A stretch of 64,000 nucleotides of DNA from Baylisascaris procyonis (lineage: Eukaryota > Nematoda > Chromadorea > Rhabditida > Ascarididae), in NCBI GenBank assembly GCA_037389465.1, contig JAZARR010000266.1:1736001-1800000 (forward strand), in the 5' to 3' direction. The notes beneath the pieces were generated by a model. That model saw nothing but the letters and a program-made list of their open reading frames with translations. It searched no databases and was not told where the DNA came from. Below are positions 59,331 to 64,000 of the stretch, one piece after another. Within the stretch, counting starts at the first letter, position 1; each line of letters starts with the position of its first letter. Both the position numbers and the translations under genes were made by a program.

Positions 59331-60425
59331 GAGATATACAAGTGACGTTCAACAGAATAGTGTAATCGCGCTGTTATATATTACCCTGTACATATGCTGA
59401 GCGGCTGTCAGCATACTCAAAGTGCGCATAACAGTTTTTGCCGATAGAAGTTTCACCTAATTTTCGTATATAAACTTATTTATATCATATTGGCGTTGCG
59501 TTGAGTTGTTCTCTGAAACAATAAACATATGCACACCACATGATCATTGCAATTGCATCGGTTTCATCGTTTTAACGTAAAGAATAAAGCGTTTTACTTC
59601 ATTCGCGTTGAAATTGTATTGAAATAACGCATGCTGAAATCGTGAAATGCAATGTTGCTGGACACATCTTGCATAAATATTTTTGATAGATCACTTCATA
59701 GACTGTCGATTTCATTCGGTGTTATTGCTATCTTATAACGCAGTGATTTCAATTGTTCGCCTTATTCATTTCATCGCACTTTCACATCTTTCTGTCTTAT
59801 TTTTGCATTCGTTTTTTTTGCTTGCTTTCTGATGTTTTGCGTTTTCCCACATCCTTCCGCTTACTTGCTCCTTCCTTCCCTCATTTCTTTTCACATCATT
59901 CTCGACCTTTTCTGCCAACCGACACATACGCTTCTCGGCAACGGAACTCAAGAAAGAAAGTCCGCACTACCACCCTCCCGATTTCCTGCCCTCACCACCA
60001 CTCGGGCACCCGTCCTACCTCCAATCCCATGCAGCGTATTCCCGCAGTTAACCCCCACTGGGCACGCAGTTCACTACCACGCACTTTAAACTGTCAAAGA
60101 ACCAGCTCCAGCGCACATATTATGAAATGGGTTTGTCAGCATGCAACATGAAAAACAGAGAAAAGTGCGCGATATAATGGAGCAGAGAAAAACAGTGTCA
60201 GTGAACTGTGTGTAAATTAGGAGTTGCTGCGCGGTCGTTTCCCATAACACAGAGATTCAAATTCGGAATTTCATTCAGGCTCACAACAACTCTAGCAACG
60301 GTCTCCAACCTTGAGGCTGATCATTGGCAATATGCGTGACGCAGACTGCTGCCGAATGCTCTTCCTAAGAGCCCTTATAAGCAACAGCGAGACATGCATG
60401 ACTTGGGAATTGTGTGGTTCCTTTT
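59331..60425. other. no supported gene; C-rich island
   Basis: AT-rich apart from 59760-60120, where the + strand is C/T-rich and two frames are open (one reads PALTTTRAPVLPPIPC). Splice signals are poor, so no exon is called. Confidence 0.3.
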
Positions 60426-60981
60426 TTAATGGGATCTGAGCAGTGAAAAAAAAAATACCGTCATCCTCATCAATAGTAATAATTGGTGACTGTTTTTATA
60501 GACTGAGTTAGTGCCTCTTGAAACGGTCAAAAGAAGTGCCAAAATAAATGGTATTTCTGGTTTATCTCTTTCGGTGACTGAACCCAGACGTTTTTTTAAT
60601 ATTGCCGACACTACATTTTCAAATTTTGATGCGTGCTTTGCTTCTTGTAATTTTTGGAGCTTTATGAATATATTTAGACTCTGGAAATTTGCAAAAAGCT
60701 CAAAATTCGACTTGTCCCAATGAAGCAAAGGCCAGGTTTTAAAAGATGCCCCTCGCTCCCGGAATAAAGCAGCAACGTCTTTCTGGAGAGTCAGTAAAGA
60801 GTACAAGCATAACTCTTACAGAATGAAGCAGTGCTCTGGGCACAGGGTGTTTTAGACTGCAGATATTATTTATTTTGTATAGCCCCACTTTCTGTGCAAA
60901 CGCAACGCACTTTCTACTCGTATTTTCACTCCGCTCCAGAGCCTCTTCAACTTGTTTCTTCATGCGAAAAGAGAAATTCAC
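60426..60981 (-). mobile_element. probable LINE remnant, region before the RT domain
   Basis: Two adjoining minus frames (VEEALERSENTSRKCVAFAQ, then FRERGASFKTWPLLHWDKS and KLQEAKHASKFENVVSAILK, ending ERDKPEIPF) match the 'R..ak..yE..I…K..p+.F..Y+..+.K…I' layout between endonuclease and RT in CR1-type elements. A frame break joins them. No catalytic motif is seen in this piece, so the assignment is moderate. The GC-richer flank to 61.4 kb may be more of the same element. Confidence 0.35.
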
Positions 60982-61873
60982 AGATTTAATCTTATCCCCT
61001 GAAGTGTATATCTCGGTTTATCTGAACTTCAAAAAACTTAGATTGTTCAATCTTCAGGGAATTATTTCAATTCGCTCCCCGGCTAACCCTGCGCTCGCCA
61101 GACATGATTGAAACGTGCTCCAGTATGGTTTCTGTGGCATGTCACCGTCGCACATGACGGGGATTTCGCAGTTTTATCAGGCTACTTCTCATCTTATGAA
61201 TGTTATCCCACATTAACTGATGTTTCCCACCGTCCCATAAGACCAGCCCTCAAAATTCGACGGTCGAAGGATCGCACATTAAAGGCCTTCGTGTATTCAC
61301 ATAATGAGTACTTCCATTGCATTATAGGGCACCAACTTTAATAGCAGCAGTTTAGGCAGCGACGGCAAGGCGTAGTTCTCTACAGCAGTTCCTTCAGCAC
61401 ATATGCCGTCGTGGATCGTGCCAACTGCTTGCAGCCTTCGAAGTGATGGCACTGATTGTGATTGTCACCGTAATCGTCATTCTTAGTTTTGCAATCGTTA
61501 GTTGGCATTTATTCGTCCTTTGTGATTTAATGAATCTGCAGAAGCGAGGTTTTATTATGGGAACAGTTTAGAATGGATCCACATTTATCCTATGAGTCTC
61601 AGTCTTCGAATTTATCAACTCTTGATTTTGCCTAATAAACTATCTCAAAGTTTTCTTGTTAATTTGTGCATTTCTTAGTGCTCTCAATCTTTTATTTTTT
61701 GCTGATTTGTTGCAGAAAATATGTTTATAATTTCAATTATTTTGAACTGAAATGGACCATTGAACTCAACGGTAGCCTCAAATTGTAGCAATCGAGGAAT
61801 CAACAAACAAGAAGAATGCTCTTCAAAATGGACTATCTCTCCAAATAAAATACCTTTTTACCATCATTTTCAG
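60982..61873. other. repeat-like flank and AT-rich DNA
   Basis: The part to about 61.4 kb has a base composition like the LINE remnant. The rest is AT-rich with no exon that I can support. The frame open from 61760 may extend the exon at 61874 upstream without an intron. Confidence 0.25.
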
Positions 61874-61978
61874 CGAACCAGCAAGCGTATCATCAGGGAA
61901 GACAATGTTATTCTCGAACTTGAAGCTTTCAAGTCATATCGAGATTGTAAATATAACGAAAGTGTTGGATTCGACCAT
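61874..61978 (+). CDS. gene K, internal exon
   Basis: The acceptor TTACCATCATTTTCAG and donor GTAAGG are both close to consensus. It is exactly 35 codons in phase 0. It encodes RTSKRIIREDNVILELEAFK, then SYRDCKYNESVGFDH. Charged, helix-like first half; one Cys. The same frame is open upstream to 61760. The family is not recognised. Confidence 0.45.
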
Positions 61979-62224
61979 GTAAGGATAATTGATTCCATTA
62001 TAAGCAAAACAATTTACTTCAGTTTTTTCTTTGCGATGAACACATTCCTCCTATTCTTTAAAGGAGAGTAATATTAGCTAAGATCGGCGGTAGAATGATA
62101 GAAACTGCTTAGAAAAATTGCCCCATGAGAATACTACGAAAATTATGCGCACGCATTGCATCCATATTTCACATTTTGCATGCTAATAATATTATATTTT
62201 GAATCGTCCTCTCTTGGATTTTCT

Positions 62225-62353
62225 ATGATGCTTGAAGATGCTCTCATCAACGAAGATTACCTCGAACCTCTTGTCAATTATCGCAATGGCCTTCGATTTC
62301 TCAAAGATATATTATCTCTCCCATCCACCTTCATCCGCTACAGCAAAGATTAA
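62225..62353 (+). CDS. gene K, possible terminal exon
   Basis: The frame reads MMLEDALINEDYLEPLVNY, then RNGLRFLKDILSLPSTFIR and YSKD to TAA at 62351-62353. It is protein-like and Leu-rich. No good acceptor lies directly upstream; a GCTTGAAG at 62230-62237 in phase 1 is the only AG nearby. The link to 61978 (phase 0) is therefore open, and an independent start at the ATG is possible. Confidence 0.3.
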   Translation: MMLEDALINEDYLEPLVNYRNGLRFLKDILSLPSTFIRYSKD

Positions 62354-62570
62354 TTCTGTTGTGTTATGGGCAACGAATGTAACACAAATTTACTCAAATC
62401 TTTTCTGATGCAACCATGCAAAACCCAAAATTTCCCTCAAATATGTATTCATATGGACATATTTCAACTTTATTAAAAAATTTTAAAAAATTGCATGCGA
62501 GAAGACAGCGTTAACTTGTATCGCAATATCTGCATAAAAAGTTAACAACTGTTGTAAGTGATAAGCGCAT

Positions 62571-62864
62571 TCAAAGATTATTCAGTTGGATCTGTGCGTT
62601 TTCAATTTGGGTAAAAAGACGATGATTGTCTAGCATTTTAGACCCCTTGTGGCTACAATCCGAATGGATTCGCTGTGCGAAGGGCGCCTCTCTTGATCCC
62701 CAGCCCCCATCATTGTGTTCCCAGAATTGACGTGGTTCGTATTTTCTCTCATTTTTCTTCAAATAAAATTTGCCAATAATTGCCGCGCTCTGTGCCGCAT
62801 ATATGTTTATGTGCAACTCTAGCAATAGTAAAAATGTAATCGTGAAGGAAATAGGGGTGGTCAT
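62571..62864 (-). CDS. unspliced frame for a small secreted protein
   Basis: The longest open frame of the window (minus, 62571-63242) contains an ATG (complement of 62862-62864) that starts a good signal peptide: MTTPISFTITFLLLLELHIN, then IYAAQSAA with a plausible cleavage site. A mature part of about 70 residues follows, with a basic stretch (KFYLKKNERKYEPRQF), a Gly/Trp segment (HNDGGWGSREAPFAQRIHSD) and a single Cys, ending IENAQIQLNNL. Dibasic sites are few, so a peptide precursor is possible but not shown. The + strand is also open here (62770-62997), which lowers confidence. Confidence 0.35.
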   Translation of the reverse strand: MTTPISFTITFLLLLELHINIYAAQSAAIIGKFYLKKNERKYEPRQFWEHNDGGWGSREAPFAQRIHSDCSHKGSKMLDNHRLFTQIENAQIQLNNL

Positions 62865-63716
62865 CGAACGAAATGTCTTGGGTCGGTGGCAAAGTAAAGG
62901 CGTTGGCTCGTTGAACGAAGTTCGCCGAGAAACGTATGTTTCACAATATCGGTCGGTTACCAACCGGAAGTGTTGGTTGTTAGCGGATGACGGCTGAAAT
63001 TGAAAAGTAAAAAAAAGTTGAGTCCGATAAATGAAAATCTGCTGAAGCATCTCTTCGCAGCTGAGTTTCATTTTGTCATAGTGATATTGAATTTTTTCAA
63101 ATTTCAAGTGATCATGGTGCGTAGATAACAGAAAACAAATAGTCAGTCTAGAGCAGTAACGCTGCAGGCAAAAATGGATATTTAAAAAATATGGGACCTC
63201 GCATACAAAATACAATCGTTGTGAAGGAATTGTAATACTCACTATGTTTCGTCAGTGGAAATTTTGTAGTCCGCAGGAAAAAATTAGAAAAGCTGTACAC
63301 AGTCTATAAAAGTGCATATATAAATAAACAAAGACGGACTCGATTTCGGCTTAATACGAGTTTGGCAAGAAACTGATACGGATGAAAGTCCTCAGTTCCT
63401 TGCAAGACCAACAGAAAGCAACTTTTCAAGCTTCTTCCGCTAGCTCGCAAGCTGAAATTAAGACTGATTTTTGAGTGGTGAGCGTATCTGTGAGTGTCGC
63501 AAATCTAATGAGAACGGACTGTTGAGAATCACCGATCCTCCTAAATGAAGTTTTTCTCATTAAAAAGAGAGTCACCATACTGACCATAAGTGACCATAAG
63601 AAGTGACCACAAGAAAGTACATCTAAAATAATGAGCTCGAGCCTTCTTAGCAGATGGGCAGATTGGTTTTTCGTATAAAGGAAGCTAACCGTCTGATGAA
63701 TTTACGCTCTATTCAG
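62865..63716. other. AT-rich, upstream part of the long minus frame
   Basis: The minus frame continues open to 63242 but its content (Phe/Cys/His/Tyr-rich) is less protein-like than the part from 62864. No other candidate. Two close TGACCATAAG copies lie at 63580-63600. Confidence 0.3.
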
Positions 63717-63842
63717 GTGCCTTGCCATCAAGACAAAAAAGCTTTTCGACTGGATGAATTCTTTCACCAAAGGGAAATCAAAGAATGTCCAGGTTATCGC
63801 AAAATAGCAGTTGACGGAATCACACCATCAGAAGTCATTATG
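63717..63842 (+). CDS. exon near the window end
   Basis: The acceptor is TACGCTCTATTCAG and the donor GTAGCA. It is 42 codons in phase 0. It encodes VPCHQDKKAFRLDEFFHQR, then EIKECPGYRKIAVDGITPSE and VIM. Well-mixed, protein-like composition with two cysteines. The gene presumably continues beyond the window. I do not recognise the family. Confidence 0.4.
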
Positions 63843-64000
63843 GTAGCATTTACGTTCTTCACAAATCGACTCATTCATAATTCTTTTTAAATGAGCTGAG
63901 GAGACAGATTTTATTTTAGACAAATTTTTCATTCTATTCGCCCGTATTCCCCACCGTTGGTGTTTCTCGTCGATTTCTTTTTCTCCAGAAATGTATCGAA
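63843..64000. other. probable intron start to window end
   Basis: The reading frame stops at 63888-63890 if unspliced. Too short to judge. Confidence 0.25.

Noticed and set aside
1..64000. CRISPR array, prokaryotic operon, phage or integrated virus
   Set aside because: No regularly spaced repeats with unique spacers, no ribosome-binding sites or tightly packed genes, and no viral structural or replication motifs were seen. The intron-rich layout argues for a eukaryotic chromosome.

Overview
The window looks like one stretch of an AT-rich nematode genome. Nothing in it reads as bacterial or viral: there are no long uninterrupted genes, operons or ribosome-binding sites. Coding sequence occurs instead as short exons (about 45-210 bases) that are richer in GC than their surroundings. 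Their acceptors end in TTTCAG, TTGCAG or TTTTAG, their donors are of GTAAGT, GTATGT or GTGAGT type, and one intron is only 43 bases long. Remnants of a CR1-like non-LTR retrotransposon occur on both strands. A strongylid or hookworm-like worm is my best guess, but that is inference.

The best-supported gene is on the + strand at 465-8205. Eight exons join with matching phases into a single 435-residue reading frame, which is the C-terminal part of a basic, Ser/Thr-rich protein I do not recognise. A polyadenylation signal follows at once. From about 8.2 to 15 kb there is a LINE remnant and one minus-strand terminal exon. From 15 to 27 kb a minus-strand gene is suggested by phase-0 exons at 26.5, 24.7 and 23.9 kb (N-glycosylation sites, cysteines) and a membrane-anchor last exon at 15.2 kb. 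At 27.2-28.2 kb lies a minus-strand LINE remnant. Directly after it come three phase-matched + strand exons (28.3-29.0 kb) of a hydrophobic membrane protein.

From 29 to 47 kb the DNA is mainly intron or intergenic, with scattered exon candidates and three notable structures: a 13-copy, 35-bp minisatellite at 42.5-43.0 kb, a 36-base direct repeat pair at 41.0/41.4 kb, and a roughly 290-bp fold-back palindrome at 45.4-45.7 kb. From 48 to 59 kb there are several short multi-exon candidates on both strands. Among them are a + strand C-terminal gene at 49.6-50.8 kb and a chain of four phase-0 exons at 57.3-58.7 kb. LINE remnants follow near 59.0 and 60.4-61.0 kb, and more exon candidates at 61.9-63.8 kb, including an unspliced reading frame for a small secreted protein on the minus strand.

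Splice models here come from reading signals and phases by eye. Single exons carry low confidence. Chains whose phases agree carry more. I could not assign a named family to any host gene, and I saw no convincing tRNA, rRNA or CRISPR. I also found nothing that amounts to a demonstrable new multi-gene system; the most unusual items are the repeats and fold-back structures.
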